Part shown: positions 1 through 8,894 of the stretch, in pieces | Position numbering within the stretch: the stretch's first letter is position 1 | How the letters are laid out: each line of letters begins with the position of its first letter | DNA from: Arthrobacter psychrolactophilus | Lineage (GTDB): Bacteria > Actinomycetota > Actinomycetes > Actinomycetales > Micrococcaceae | Reading direction: 5' to 3' | Assembly (NCBI RefSeq): GCF_003219795.1 | Contig: NZ_QJVC01000003.1 | Coordinates: forward strand, 186,001 to 250,000 | DNA: 64,000 nucleotides | Position numbers and translations under genes: made by a program | Notes under the pieces: model-generated | What the model was told of the DNA's origin: nothing | What the model saw: only the letters and a program-made list of their open reading frames with translations | The model's database searches: none

Positions 1-1623
1 ATCGTTCGTGGGCCAGCCGGTGGCGCGGTCGGTGTTGAACTCGGACAGTGTCGAGTTGACGTAGATCGGGATGTACGGCAAATCGCGGACAACTTCCTTC
101 TGAATGGCCGCGTAGGAGGCCTTCTGTGCAGCCTCGTCGGAGGTGGCCGCAGCCTTAGCCAGTTCGGCGTCGACAATCTTGTTTTGGTAGCGGGCGTAGT
201 TACCGCCGGTGGAAGCGTCCTCGCCGACCTTTGCCGTCGTGGAGCTATTGAAGCGCGGCTGGTAGGTGTAGTACGGGTTATCCGAGGCGCCTAAGCCGAT
301 GGAGTCCAGGGTCAATTCGAAGGTGCCCTTGGTCTGGTTGCCACTCCATTCGTTGTAGGAGAGCTGAACGGACTTGAGCTCGATGCCGGCTTCCTTGAGC
401 TGGCTGGTCAAGACCTGAACGGCGGAGATGTAGTCGCTCCAACCGGCCACAACTTGAACCGTGAGGCTCACGCGCTGACCGTCCTTGGCGTAGATGCCGT
501 CGCTGCCCTTGGCGTAGCCTGCGGCTTCGAGGATTCCGGTGGCCTTGGCCACGTCAGAGGTCTGCGGCACCTCGACGTCGCTCGGATTAGCAATCCACTT
601 CTTGTCGCGCTCTGGCAGCAGCAGCGTCGGAGAGGCCGGGGCGGCAAAGTCGCCACCGGCTAGCTTGTTCAGTTGGGTACGATCCATGGCGGCGAAGATC
701 GCCTGACGCACGGCCACGTCGGTCTGTGGGCCCTTGCAACCAAGTGCGGCATCCGAGCAGGTGAACAGGGACGTGGTCATGACGGGGGTGTTGACGTAGC
801 TGAGGTTCTTCTGGGTACTGATCATTTCCTTCAGATTGGGCAAGAAGGAGCTCATCCAGTCCACCTTGCCAGCAATCAAGGCCGCGCTGGCAGCATCTGC
901 GGTGGCGAGGGAGATGTACTGAACCGTATCGATTTCCGGCTTTCCGGCTTCCCAGTACGTGGGGTTCTTTTCTAGGACGTAGGACTGGGCGTTGAAGGAC
1001 TTCACCTTGTAGGCGCCGGTGCCGACGGGGTTTTCGTTGATGGTTGTGGTGGGGTCGGCAATCTTGGACCAGATGTGTTCCGGGACGATGGCCTGGTTAC
1101 CCAGGATCTGCGGTTCCTGCATGAAGGAGCTGGTGGCAAACTTCAGGACCGTGGTCTTGTCGTCCGTGGCGGTTGCCGTGGCATTGAGACCGCTCGTGTT
1201 CAAGGCGGGGTTGTCATGAATCATATTGAAGGTGAAGGCCACGTCCTTGGACGTCAGCGGTTCGCCGTCGTTCCACTTGACGCCCTCACGGTTGGTGATG
1301 GTCAGTTCGGTACCATCGGCGTTCCAGCTAAAGGCCGTAGCAAGGAGTGACTTCGGCTCGGATTCTGCTGCGAGGTTGTAGTAGTACAGGGGTTCATAAA
1401 TAACGCCCTGCGTGGGTTGCAACATCGTGGGAGAGAACGGGTTCCAGTTCTCCGAGATGGCGCCCGTTGCGCCGTTGAACACGGTAATGGCTGAGGCGCC
1501 CGCGTCGCCGGAATTGTTACTTCCGCCGGTTTCACTGCTGCATCCGGACAACGCCAGAATGCCGGCCGTCGCAGCTGCCACAACACTCATGGCAAGGCTG
1601 CGCTTTTTGAAATGAGACATCAT
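1..1623 (-). CDS. Peptide/oligosaccharide-type ABC substrate-binding lipoprotein (SBP_bac_5), 3' end outside window
   Basis: This is an extracellular solute-binding lipoprotein of the DppA/OppA fold (family SBP_bac_5). The N terminus has a positively charged segment, a hydrophobic stretch and a lipobox ending in Cys28 (LSGC), followed by a Ser/Gly-rich linker. Family-typical blocks follow: the EPLYYY region, the KWNDGEPLTSKDVAFTF block, and the VGTGAYKVKSFN block. Two tandem ATG codons open the frame; AAGGG lies just upstream. About 541 residues are visible and the reading frame is still open at base 1. The gene follows an ABC exporter, a ROK repressor and an alpha-galactosidase on the same strand, so an oligosaccharide such as an alpha-galactoside is a likelier ligand than a peptide. 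That substrate is inferred from context. In actinobacteria this binding-protein family often serves sugars. Confidence 0.9.
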   Translation of the reverse strand, partial: MMSHFKKRSLAMSVVAAATAGILALSGCSSETGGSNNSGDAGASAITVFNGATGAISENWNPFSPTMLQPTQGVIYEPLYYYNLAAESEPKSLLATAFSWNADGTELTITNREGVKWNDGEPLTSKDVAFTFNMIHDNPALNTSGLNATATATDDKTTVLKFATSSFMQEPQILGNQAIVPEHIWSKIADPTTTINENPVGTGAYKVKSFNAQSYVLEKNPTYWEAGKPEIDTVQYISLATADAASAALIAGKVDWMSSFLPNLKEMISTQKNLSYVNTPVMTTSLFTCSDAALGCKGPQTDVAVRQAIFAAMDRTQLNKLAGGDFAAPASPTLLLPERDKKWIANPSDVEVPQTSDVAKATGILEAAGYAKGSDGIYAKDGQRVSLTVQVVAGWSDYISAVQVLTSQLKEAGIELKSVQLSYNEWSGNQTKGTFELTLDSIGLGASDNPYYTYQPRFNSSTTAKVGEDASTGGNYARYQNKIVDAELAKAAATSDEAAQKASYAAIQKEVVRDLPYIPIYVNSTLSEFNTDRATGWPTND

Positions 1624-1955
1624 TGACCCTTCAATAGCGATTCACAGCACATCTGAGCCAAGATAAGCCACGGCGCTGTGTGCGCTCTAAAGAACGCCTA
1701 GAGACTTTTATAGGAGACTTAATTAAGTCTGTCAATAATGTTGAGTCGAAAATGCCTCACCTCCCCCAATGAGTCCAAATGTGACGCGGGCCACTAATTC
1801 GGGCTGAGCTTGGCTTCGGCGATGAAAGCCAGGCTCACTTCGAAACCTTCAGCACCGGCTACGGAACAATGCCCCACGCCCGCTGTTCGCGCGAACACGC
1901 CGGATAGACCCAGCGCAGGGACTGATCCGGCTGCCTTCCGGCATTAAATACCAAA
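1624..1955. other. Intergenic region holding one promoter; possible gene remnant
   Basis: These 332 bases lie between the exporter and the binding-protein gene. The only clear element is the promoter at 1707-1735. On the minus strand, around 1800-1935, one frame reads like a protein C terminus ending in LAFIAEAKLSPN and a stop. It has no start codon and no recognisable family, so it may be a worn gene remnant or chance. Confidence 0.3.
1707..1735 (-). promoter_or_regulatory. Consensus promoter with palindromic operator in its spacer
   Basis: On the minus strand TTGACA (1735-1730) and TATAAA (1712-1707) are separated by exactly 17 bases. The spacer is occupied by the perfect 16-bp palindrome AGACTTAATTAAGTCT (1715-1730). 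A repressor bound there would block RNA polymerase. The nearby ROK protein is the natural candidate, because a related sequence occupies the same place in the promoter at 7869-7898. The pairing of regulator and site is inferred. Confidence 0.7.
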
Positions 1956-3731
1956 CTAGTGCGAGCCCAGTTGCGCTTCATGCAATTGCGCGTAGCGCCC
2001 GGAACTCAGCATGAGCTCATCATGGGTGCCGATCTCAACGATGTGACCATGCTCCAGAACAACAATCCGATCTGCTTGCCGGATCGTTGATAGCCGGTGG
2101 GCGACGACAAGAGTCGTTCGCCCCTGCATCAGCCGGCCCAATGCTACTTTGACGAGTTGTTCCGACTCGGGATCGAGAGCGCTGGTCGCCTCGTCCAGGA
2201 GCAGGATGCGCGGGTCACGCACGAGTGCACGGGCAATAGCCAACCGCTGGCGCTGCCCGCCCGAGAGCCTGGCCCCACGCTCCCCAACGATGGTGTTCCA
2301 GCCCTCGGGCTGAGAATCGACGAACTCCAAAACGTTGGCGTCCCGCAGGGCCTCGCGGATGCGCGCATCGTCGAGATGAGGGAGCCCGTAGGCAATATTT
2401 TCACGAATTGAACCCTCAAAAAGGACGGATTCCTGCGGGACCACCGAAACGAAGCGACGGACCGTTCGCATATCCAGGAGTTGCATATCTGCACCATCGA
2501 GCAATATCCGGCCACTCGTGGGCCGAACAAAACCCAGCACCAGATTCAGCAGGGTTGACTTTCCAGACCCTGAAGATCCAACGAAGGCCACCGTCTCACC
2601 CGGTCGAATTTCGAGATCCAGCTCATGAATGGCATCCACATCGGCGTCGGAGTATCTCTGGCTGACCTTCTCCAATTTCACGGCGCCGCGGACGATCTCC
2701 ACGGTCAGCTTGCCGTCATTTTGCTCGATGTCTGGATCCTGCAGCACCTCGGCAATGGAGCGCACCGACTCGAGTCCACGGGCTCCCACAGGAATCAGCA
2801 TGAGGAGCTGAGTCAGCCCTCCAGTCAGCAGCGCGAAGTAGCTGGAGAGCATGACAACCTGCCCTGGCGTGATCGGGAGGATTCCGGTGAGGGAAAAAAT
2901 AGCTGCCAGCATCAGACAGCCAGCCCCGAGCAATTGCATCGTCACCCAGGAGATAGAAGCGACGTGACCATTGAGCATATCTAGACGCAATCCCGCCCGT
3001 TTCACATTATCGGCGCTGGAGCTAACTCGTGTGACCGCCGTCTTTTCCAGGCCGTGTGCCCTCGTGACGGGAATCAAGGAGGCCATCTCTCCCACGCGCG
3101 CCGAGAAGCCCTCAATCTCGTGGCGGAAGGTCTCATTTCGCGTCCGGGAGCGGTTTCGCATTCCAATGCGGATGCCGATGGCGATGGGCACCGTCAGTGC
3201 GTAGACCGGAAGGAATTGTGGGACGGCGATAGCGGTCATGGTGATGGCCCCCGTCATGACCATGACCGCCGACAGCAAGGGATGGGTCACTTGTTGGAGC
3301 ATGAGCTCCACATTCTCAACATCGCGCACGACCTTGGTCTGCACAATCGACGAGTTCATGCGTGTGTGATAACCAATCGACAAACTTTGCAGCCGGGCTG
3401 CCAAAACGTTCCGCAGTTCGGATCCGGTGTCACGCACCACGGTCATGAAATTTCGGGTGTAAACAATGTGATTTGGATAGTTTTGAATGAGTAAGACTGC
3501 GGCCAGCAAACTCCACCACAGCACCGATTTCACATCACCTTTGACGGTAACAACGTCAATGATGGCCGCGGTGATGACCGGAAGAAACCACAACGGAATC
3601 TCTTTCAATGCGAATGCGGCACATGCCAAAGCTATCCGTCGAGGCCGTCGCAACAGCAGCCGTAGGACCGACCGAATGGGGTGATCGACGGTAATAACAG
3701 CAGAGGGCTTGGAAAGCGCTTTCTTTGGCAT
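1956..3731 (-). CDS. ABC exporter, fused membrane and ATPase domains
   Basis: This half-transporter has an N-terminal six-helix membrane domain (about residues 25-320) and a C-terminal nucleotide-binding domain. The ATPase is canonical: Walker A GSSGSGKST, Q-loop VVPQES, signature LSGGQRQR, Walker B ILLLDEATSALD and H-loop AHRLS, so it probably acts as a homodimer. I prefer ATG at 3731, preceded four bases upstream by GGAG, over the in-frame GTG at 3740. It lies 120 bp after the ROK gene and on the same strand as the alpha-galactosidase operon. The substrate cannot be told from sequence. Exporters of this type recur beside glycoside hydrolase genes in actinobacteria, but their role there is unclear. 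Confidence 0.85.
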   Translation of the reverse strand: MPKKALSKPSAVITVDHPIRSVLRLLLRRPRRIALACAAFALKEIPLWFLPVITAAIIDVVTVKGDVKSVLWWSLLAAVLLIQNYPNHIVYTRNFMTVVRDTGSELRNVLAARLQSLSIGYHTRMNSSIVQTKVVRDVENVELMLQQVTHPLLSAVMVMTGAITMTAIAVPQFLPVYALTVPIAIGIRIGMRNRSRTRNETFRHEIEGFSARVGEMASLIPVTRAHGLEKTAVTRVSSSADNVKRAGLRLDMLNGHVASISWVTMQLLGAGCLMLAAIFSLTGILPITPGQVVMLSSYFALLTGGLTQLLMLIPVGARGLESVRSIAEVLQDPDIEQNDGKLTVEIVRGAVKLEKVSQRYSDADVDAIHELDLEIRPGETVAFVGSSGSGKSTLLNLVLGFVRPTSGRILLDGADMQLLDMRTVRRFVSVVPQESVLFEGSIRENIAYGLPHLDDARIREALRDANVLEFVDSQPEGWNTIVGERGARLSGGQRQRLAIARALVRDPRILLLDEATSALDPESEQLVKVALGRLMQGRTTLVVAHRLSTIRQADRIVVLEHGHIVEIGTHDELMLSSGRYAQLHEAQLGSH

Positions 3732-3850
3732 GGACTCCACTCTAACAAGACGTTTCGCTCCGCCACAGCCCCGCCCATTCCTGTTACATCGGGATTGTCG
3801 GGGCTCACGAAAATTCAGTTGCTCCTAGTGCAGCGCCGTGGAATGCTGGC

Positions 3851-5068
3851 CTACTTCTTAAGCTCACCCGAAGGTTTTCGATCCAATTTGTCTTGCAATG
3901 CCAAAGTGGCGGCACCCAGTGCGGCGGCGTCCCGCGGACTAGCCGACATAACGACCGAGACCGTGTGCACACCACGCGCCAGGGTGCGCGAATCGAGCGC
4001 CTGTTGTGCCTCCTTCAGATAGAAAGCGGCACAGGACGAGAAGCCCGGACCTGCCAACACCACCATGTCCACATCAAAGAGGTTCACGAGGGTGACAATG
4101 CCGCAGGCCAGGGATTCGGCGCCTTCGCGAATGATGTTCATGGCTGCCGCATTGCCACGAGCGGCCAAAATGCCCAGACGTGACATCCCATCCTCAACGT
4201 TTCCCAGAGCAACCTCGGCAAGGCCCGCCGACGCTGGCGCCAGACGAGCCTTCTCCACCAGGACGGGAGGTGCAGCAAATAATTCCAGGCATCCCCGATT
4301 GCCGCAGGGACAGTCCGGGCCCCGGAAATCAATGCTGATGTGACCAATTTCGCCCGCGTTGGAGCTACTGCCCCGGTACGGGCGCCGATTGACCATCAAG
4401 CCGCTGCCGATGCCTGTTGCCAGATACACAGTCGCGTAGGCCGGGTGTCCCCCGGTAGTCCCCAGCCAGTACTCCCCCACGGCGGCCGCCGTGGCGTCGT
4501 TGTCGACAATGACAGGCAACCCCGTGGCCACCTCAAGTTCATCGGCCATGGCAAAGCCGGAGAGATTCTTCAGATACGCTACGTTGCGCAGCGCGCCACC
4601 GGGCATATCGAGAGGACCCGGCATGGCCACGCCGATACCGGCAATCGTGGCTCGATCCAGCCCGAGGTTGTCGATTAGATCGGCCACGGCCTGAGCCAGA
4701 AACGTCACGATGACCTGCGGGTCCAGATCCTTGGCGCCTTGCAGGATCTGCCGACCCACAATATTGCCCGCTAAATTAGTCGCGACAATACCCACAGAAG
4801 CAGCACCAAGCTGAATCCCGATGGCCGTCATGGAATCATGGTTCAGGCGCAGCAAGGTGCGCGGCTTGCCACCGGTAGATTCTCCCTGCCCCACCTCCCG
4901 GACCAGGTTCTCCGCCAACAAATCACGGACCAGATGCGTGATGGAGGCCGGGGTCAGCGAGGTTTCCCGGACCAGTTCGATCCTGCTGGTGGGCTCGGTC
5001 GCGCGGATAATATCCAACACCCGGCTGCGTGAATCTTGCCGGAGTGGAGCCTTCGCCTTGATCATCAT
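3851..5068 (-). CDS. ROK-family transcriptional repressor
   Basis: A 405-residue ROK regulator. Residues 1-75 form a MarR-like winged helix-turn-helix; the rest is a sugar-kinase-like fold with the phosphate-binding segment ATGIGSGL and the zinc-binding signature CPCGNRGCLE. Such proteins (XylR/NagC type) repress sugar genes and are released by a sugar ligand. The gene starts six bases after the alpha-galactosidase stop codon, with AGGA upstream, so it is the third gene of that operon and probably autoregulated. The likely ligand is galactose or an alpha-galactoside, inferred from position. Its candidate operators are in the promoters at 1707-1735 and 7869-7898. Confidence 0.92.
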   Translation of the reverse strand: MMIKAKAPLRQDSRSRVLDIIRATEPTSRIELVRETSLTPASITHLVRDLLAENLVREVGQGESTGGKPRTLLRLNHDSMTAIGIQLGAASVGIVATNLAGNIVGRQILQGAKDLDPQVIVTFLAQAVADLIDNLGLDRATIAGIGVAMPGPLDMPGGALRNVAYLKNLSGFAMADELEVATGLPVIVDNDATAAAVGEYWLGTTGGHPAYATVYLATGIGSGLMVNRRPYRGSSSNAGEIGHISIDFRGPDCPCGNRGCLELFAAPPVLVEKARLAPASAGLAEVALGNVEDGMSRLGILAARGNAAAMNIIREGAESLACGIVTLVNLFDVDMVVLAGPGFSSCAAFYLKEAQQALDSRTLARGVHTVSVVMSASPRDAAALGAATLALQDKLDRKPSGELKK

Positions 5069-5074
5069 TCGATC

Positions 5075-7243
5075 CTAGCTGGCCGCGGGAGATGACCGAA
5101 TTTCGCCTTCGCTCTCCAGATACACCACCACGGAATGTTCCGGCCGCAACGGCGGCATGGCGAGTCCAGCGGCAGCCAACATAGCCCCTGAAAGTCGAAT
5201 CCCGCCGTCGTTCATCCACGCAGGAGAATTGTTATTCGTTCCCAAGGGAGGCGTGGGGCCAAGCTGGCGAATGCGGTAGCTGCGCTCGGGGTCGAGGCCC
5301 TTGATGCGGACCGGGACAGGCGGCCAGCACGAGGGGAGCGACAGGACCGTGAACTCGAACATCGCCTGGGAGCGGTCGGCGGCGATGATGCCGTGAGCGC
5401 TGATTTCCGGGGTGGGGTGGTCCACGCGCACCACCGTGCCCTGATGTAAGAGCGCGCGATGTTGCTTGTACACGCCGATCCAATGCCCCAGATCCTGGTG
5501 CTCTCGGGCGGTCAGCGCCGTGATGTCCCATTCGATGCCGTAGTGGCCAAAGAGCGCCGTGGCGGCCCGGAAGGACAGATCATGCGTGCGCCCCGTGGTG
5601 TGCGAGTGGGGGCTGCCAATGTGGCTTCCTACCAATTCCGGCGGCAAAAGCTGGGCCGTCCAGCGCAGAATTTGCTGCCGCTCGAGCGGATCGATGCAGT
5701 CGCTGGCCCAGACACGGTCCGTGAATTCTAGGATGCCCAGGTCGACGCGGGCGCCGCCTGAGGAGCACGACTCGATCTCGAGGCCGGGGTGACGGCTCTT
5801 GAGTTCCTCCAGCAAACGGTAGGTGGCCAGGGTCTGCTCGTGCACACCCGCGGCGCCGGTGACCGTGGAGCCGGCCTCGACAAGATCACGGTTGTGGTCC
5901 CACTTGATGTACGCAATGTTGTAGCGGCTCACGAGCTCGCTGATGCGGTCGCGAATGTAGGCAAAGGCCTCCGGGATGGCAAGGTTGAGGACCTGCTGAT
6001 GCCGGGCAGGCAAGGGCATGCGACCCTGCGGCTGCAGGATCCATTCCGGATGTTCCCGGGCCAGATCGGAACGCGGGTTGATCATCTCCGGTTCAAACCA
6101 CAGCCCAAATTCAATGCCGAGCTTAGCCAGATGATCGCTCAGTGGGTGCAGGCCCTCGGGCCAGACATCCTCATCCACAAACCAGTCCCCCAAGCCGGCG
6201 GAGTCGTCGCGCCGCCCGCGGAACCAGCCGTCGTCGAGCACAAATCGTTCAACGCCGAGCTCGGCGGCCTTGTCGGCGAGCGCCAAGATGCGGGAGAGGT
6301 CGTGATCGAAGTACACCGCTTCCCAGGTGTTGAGCGTGACCGGGCGCGGGGTGGTGGGATGCTGAGGCCGGGCGCGCAGGTAGTTGTGGAATTGCTGGGC
6401 GGCGGCGTCGAGGCCCACCCCATGGCAGCCATAGACCCACGGCGTGCAGTATTCCTGCCCTTCCTTGAGGATCACCTCGCCGGGCAACAACAGCTCGCCG
6501 CCGCCCAGGAGGGTTTTCCCGGCAGAGGTGTGCTCGAGGTACGAGACATGGTTGCCGCTGAAGCCCACGTGCAGGCCCCACACTTCGCCATGGCCAAAGC
6601 CAAAGTCCTGCTCACCGGCGAGCAAAACCGTGGCGGCGTCGGCGCCCGTGCGTCCGCGACGGTTTTCCCGCAGGTGGGTGCCCACCGTGATCGGGCGTCG
6701 CTGAGGTGTGCGTTCCTTGCTCCACCGGCCTGCCTGATCCAGAGATTCCACGGCGCTGCCGGATACGGGGAGCGCCACGACGAGCTGTTCGAGGTTGTAG
6801 TCGCTGGCGCCGAGATTGCGCACGGAGGCGCGCAACCGCAGGAGGCCCGAGTCATGGAGCTGGATGTCGACGACGAGTTCCAGCTCCGACTCCGCGTCCA
6901 CGCCGCGAGAGCGCACGGTGTTTCCGTCCACGGTGTGGGTCAGTGAGCGGAATTGCGGCGTCCAGGCGCTGCCACTGCGGTGGCCACGTAGTCCGGGCGT
7001 CCCCATCCAGGCGGACGAGTTTTCCGGCACCACGCTAATGCGAACAGGAACGTCTACCGAGTTGTCTCGGGCCGGGGACACGTTGTCGGCAAAGTCCTGC
7101 AGCTGTTCATCACTGACGCCTCCGAGATCGGCGCCCCAGTGCAGGATCTGCGGCAGTTCGTCGGCCGCCAGGCGCAACACAACACCTGTGCCCGCGGCTC
7201 GCAACTGAAGATGCGTGAGCTGAGCTGTTACTTCCTTAGACAT
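5075..7243 (-). CDS. Alpha-galactosidase, glycoside hydrolase family 36
   Basis: A 722-residue GH36 enzyme, usual length for the family, releasing galactose from alpha-galactosides such as melibiose or raffinose. The N-terminal beta-sandwich is followed by the TIM barrel, which holds VLDDGWF, FEPEM, the nucleophile Asp in IKWDHNRD, CSSGG, and the acid/base Asp in WASDC. No signal peptide is present, so it acts in the cytoplasm on imported sugar. The ATG at 7243 overlaps the end of the upstream GDSL gene by eight bases and has GGAGAG before it. The open frame extends further upstream only through the GDSL gene. The overlap suggests translational coupling. Confidence 0.93.
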   Translation of the reverse strand: MSKEVTAQLTHLQLRAAGTGVVLRLAADELPQILHWGADLGGVSDEQLQDFADNVSPARDNSVDVPVRISVVPENSSAWMGTPGLRGHRSGSAWTPQFRSLTHTVDGNTVRSRGVDAESELELVVDIQLHDSGLLRLRASVRNLGASDYNLEQLVVALPVSGSAVESLDQAGRWSKERTPQRRPITVGTHLRENRRGRTGADAATVLLAGEQDFGFGHGEVWGLHVGFSGNHVSYLEHTSAGKTLLGGGELLLPGEVILKEGQEYCTPWVYGCHGVGLDAAAQQFHNYLRARPQHPTTPRPVTLNTWEAVYFDHDLSRILALADKAAELGVERFVLDDGWFRGRRDDSAGLGDWFVDEDVWPEGLHPLSDHLAKLGIEFGLWFEPEMINPRSDLAREHPEWILQPQGRMPLPARHQQVLNLAIPEAFAYIRDRISELVSRYNIAYIKWDHNRDLVEAGSTVTGAAGVHEQTLATYRLLEELKSRHPGLEIESCSSGGARVDLGILEFTDRVWASDCIDPLERQQILRWTAQLLPPELVGSHIGSPHSHTTGRTHDLSFRAATALFGHYGIEWDITALTAREHQDLGHWIGVYKQHRALLHQGTVVRVDHPTPEISAHGIIAADRSQAMFEFTVLSLPSCWPPVPVRIKGLDPERSYRIRQLGPTPPLGTNNNSPAWMNDGGIRLSGAMLAAAGLAMPPLRPEHSVVVYLESEGEIRSSPAAS

Positions 7244-7844
7244 TGACGCTCTCCAACCAGATCGCAGCGAGACGCTCGTGCCCCACGGCCGTGGGGTGTA
7301 CGCCATCTTCGGCGAGGACGGCATTGCCCCCGTGATCCGGAGCCTCGGCGTTGAGCCGCTCATGGGCCGGAACTAAAACGGCATCAAACTCTGCCGCGAG
7401 GCGTGTCACGGCTTCCTGCTTAGCACTCAGATCCTCATGCCAGTCCTGTTGCCCCGCTGTCACGGGCAAGACGAAGGGTTGTACCAAGACGAGGCGCTTA
7501 AACTGCGGCCGCGCCTGCTGCAGCAGCTCGCGATAGCCAGCCTCAAAGTCCTCCGCAGAGGTGGGTTCGTTGCTATCAAAACGACGCCAGGTGTCGTTGA
7601 TGCCAACGAGAATGGAGAGGACGTCAGCATCGCTGCTCAAGACATCCTCGGCCCAGCGCGCCTTCAGATCAACCACACGGTCTCCGCCGATGCCGACATT
7701 GCTGACGGTGATTCCTTGCGGGTTGAGCTGCGAAGCCAATACCCGCACATACCCATCCCCCAGCCCCTGCGGATCCTCCCGGCGTCCACAATCGGTCACG
7801 CTATCGCCTGCAAAAAGCACGCTTGATCCCTGCGCCTGGTCCAC
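7236..7844 (-). CDS. SGNH/GDSL hydrolase
   Basis: A 202-residue SGNH hydrolase, probably an esterase. Block I is FAGDSVTDCGR with the nucleophilic Ser, block III is VGINDTW with the oxyanion Asn, and block V is DGVHPTAVGH with the catalytic Asp and His. There is no signal peptide. Start is GTG at 7844 with GAGGAG five bases upstream. It is the first gene of the operon with the GH36 enzyme and the ROK repressor, so it probably removes acetyl or other acyl groups from imported plant oligosaccharides. The family is clear; the substrate is inferred. Confidence 0.88.
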   Translation of the reverse strand: MDQAQGSSVLFAGDSVTDCGRREDPQGLGDGYVRVLASQLNPQGITVSNVGIGGDRVVDLKARWAEDVLSSDADVLSILVGINDTWRRFDSNEPTSAEDFEAGYRELLQQARPQFKRLVLVQPFVLPVTAGQQDWHEDLSAKQEAVTRLAAEFDAVLVPAHERLNAEAPDHGGNAVLAEDGVHPTAVGHERLAAIWLESVNV

Positions 7845-7868
7845 ACTGACTCCTCAACACTTGAACTT

Positions 7869-7898
7869 TATTTAGTGACCAATCTAAGTCACATGCAA
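7869..7898 (-). promoter_or_regulatory. Promoter of the GDSL-GH36-ROK operon with operator in spacer
   Basis: On the minus strand TTGCAT (7898-7893) and TAAATA (7874-7869) are 18 bp apart. The spacer is bounded by the inverted repeat GTGAC/GTCAC (7875-7892) and matches the centre of the palindrome at 1715-1730 at 10 of 14 positions (GACTTA at one end, GTC at the other). The start codon lies 25 bp downstream. Probable ROK repressor site; no binding data. Confidence 0.5.
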
Positions 7899-7964
7899 GG
7901 TCGTTGGAGGGAATCGCACCACTATTACGCGGTGCGTCCACCGGGGCGAATTATTCTGGCGCGG

Positions 7965-8333
7965 CTATCCCGGCCGGGTTCCGGCAGGTGCCACCTCATC
8001 GACGTCTGTCCACACCTCGATCATGTTGACGATGAGCTCATCGCGAACGGTAATAAAGCTCGCCACCTCGAAGTGTTGTAGCCCTTTCTCGCCCAACGCC
8101 GTGACGTGAAAACGCCCCACGGCGCGATCCCCGTCCGCCACACAATCCCGAAGGATGAAGTGCTGAAATCCCGGATACTCGGCATTCAACCGGACCCACG
8201 CCTGCGCACCAAACGTTTCACCCGTATGGACGTAGTGGCAGGAAAATTCTTCATGAAGCAGGCCAGGCAACGCCGCCCAATTATGGGAGTCAATAACCTC
8301 GGTCAGCGCGCGCAGGAGTCGTTGAGCTGTCAT
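7965..8333 (-). CDS. SnoaL/NTF2-like small protein
   Basis: A 122-residue protein with the single-domain NTF2/SnoaL pattern: an N-terminal helix (RLLRALTEVIDSHNWAALPGLLHEEF), a GxxAWV segment, and a strand series ending in DELIVNMIEVWTDVDE. Proteins of this fold are small polyketide cyclase-like enzymes or binding proteins, and the activity cannot be predicted here. The ATG at 8333 has no strong ribosome site. It stands between the alpha-galactoside operon promoter and an uncertain small gene, with no obvious partner. Confidence 0.7.
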   Translation of the reverse strand: MTAQRLLRALTEVIDSHNWAALPGLLHEEFSCHYVHTGETFGAQAWVRLNAEYPGFQHFILRDCVADGDRAVGRFHVTALGEKGLQHFEVASFITVRDELIVNMIEVWTDVDEVAPAGTRPG

Positions 8334-8354
8334 GGAACAACGCTAACAGCGACA

Positions 8355-8660
8355 TCAATCGCCTAGCTGCGGCAGGCAGGAGCACCTGATACTAAAGATC
8401 GGCAGCCCCGCCGGTTCCGCGCCGTGACCGGTGGCCACAAAGTAACCATGCTCAAACATGTACACGGGATACTCCGACGATAGGGCGGTGTTGTATCGAC
8501 TGGGATACACCCACGGTCCGTCAATTTCATAAGCCGGCAGCGCATAGCTATCTTGCCGGTTATGGACGGTGGGATACAGATGATCGTCGATCCAGAGATG
8601 ACTGGCTAGGCCAAACAGGTGGTTTTCGTTATTAACGGTGGGAAAGATTACTGCGCGCAT
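8355..8660 (-). CDS. Hypothetical protein, about 101 residues
   Basis: I do not recognise this protein. It is rich in aromatic residues and His, with no membrane segment, and ends with a Cys pair (IRCSCLPQLGD). I use the ATG at 8660 because the longer frame to 8738 would start eight bases from the iron box; AAGGAG lies 14 bases before 8660, rather far. If real, it would share the iron-box control region with the divergent ABC transporter. It may equally be a non-coding open frame. Confidence 0.35.
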   Translation of the reverse strand: MRAVIFPTVNNENHLFGLASHLWIDDHLYPTVHNRQDSYALPAYEIDGPWVYPSRYNTALSSEYPVYMFEHGYFVATGHGAEPAGLPIFSIRCSCLPQLGD

Positions 8661-8745
8661 AGTGTGCCCCGCTACTCCTTGACATGACTTAACCAGGCCC
8701 GCGCGATGGCATTCAGACGGCGTCAGTACCCATCGCACGGATAAT

Positions 8746-8764
8746 TTAGGTAAGCCTATCCTAA
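8746..8764. promoter_or_regulatory. DtxR/IdeR-type iron box
   Basis: TTAGGTAAGCCTATCCTAA matches the actinobacterial DtxR/IdeR consensus (TTAGGTTAGSCTAACCTAA) at 17 of 19 positions, with the two deviations placed symmetrically. It lies between the small minus-strand gene and the ABC transporter pair starting at 8895. It predicts repression when iron is plentiful, so the transporter may handle iron or a siderophore. The box is visible; the control is inferred. Confidence 0.75.
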
Positions 8765-8780
8765 GGACATGGTTCCTTTC

Positions 8781-8866
8781 GAAATGCTGTGAACACTGAG
8801 GTAATGATTCGAACTAACCATCGGCATCGCTGGCGCTAGCGTAGGGTAGAAAATCCACAGCATTTC
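8781..8866. repeat. Spaced 11-bp inverted repeat in ABC leader
   Basis: GAAATGCTGTG at 8781-8791 is exactly repeated in inverse at 8856-8866, 64 bp apart, in the leader of the ABC transporter operon. It could be a looped pair of regulator half-sites or a long-range RNA stem. The start region at 8895 has no clear ribosome site nearby, so a leader structure affecting translation is possible. Confidence 0.4.
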
Positions 8867-8894
8867 AGCATTATGGGGGCAGTCGCACAAACGT

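Noticed and set aside
5789-6946. 385-residue open frame on the plus strand opposite the alpha-galactosidase
   Set aside because: It is antisense to a gene with complete GH36 motifs, has no ribosome site and no family pattern; long shadow frames are common in high-GC DNA.
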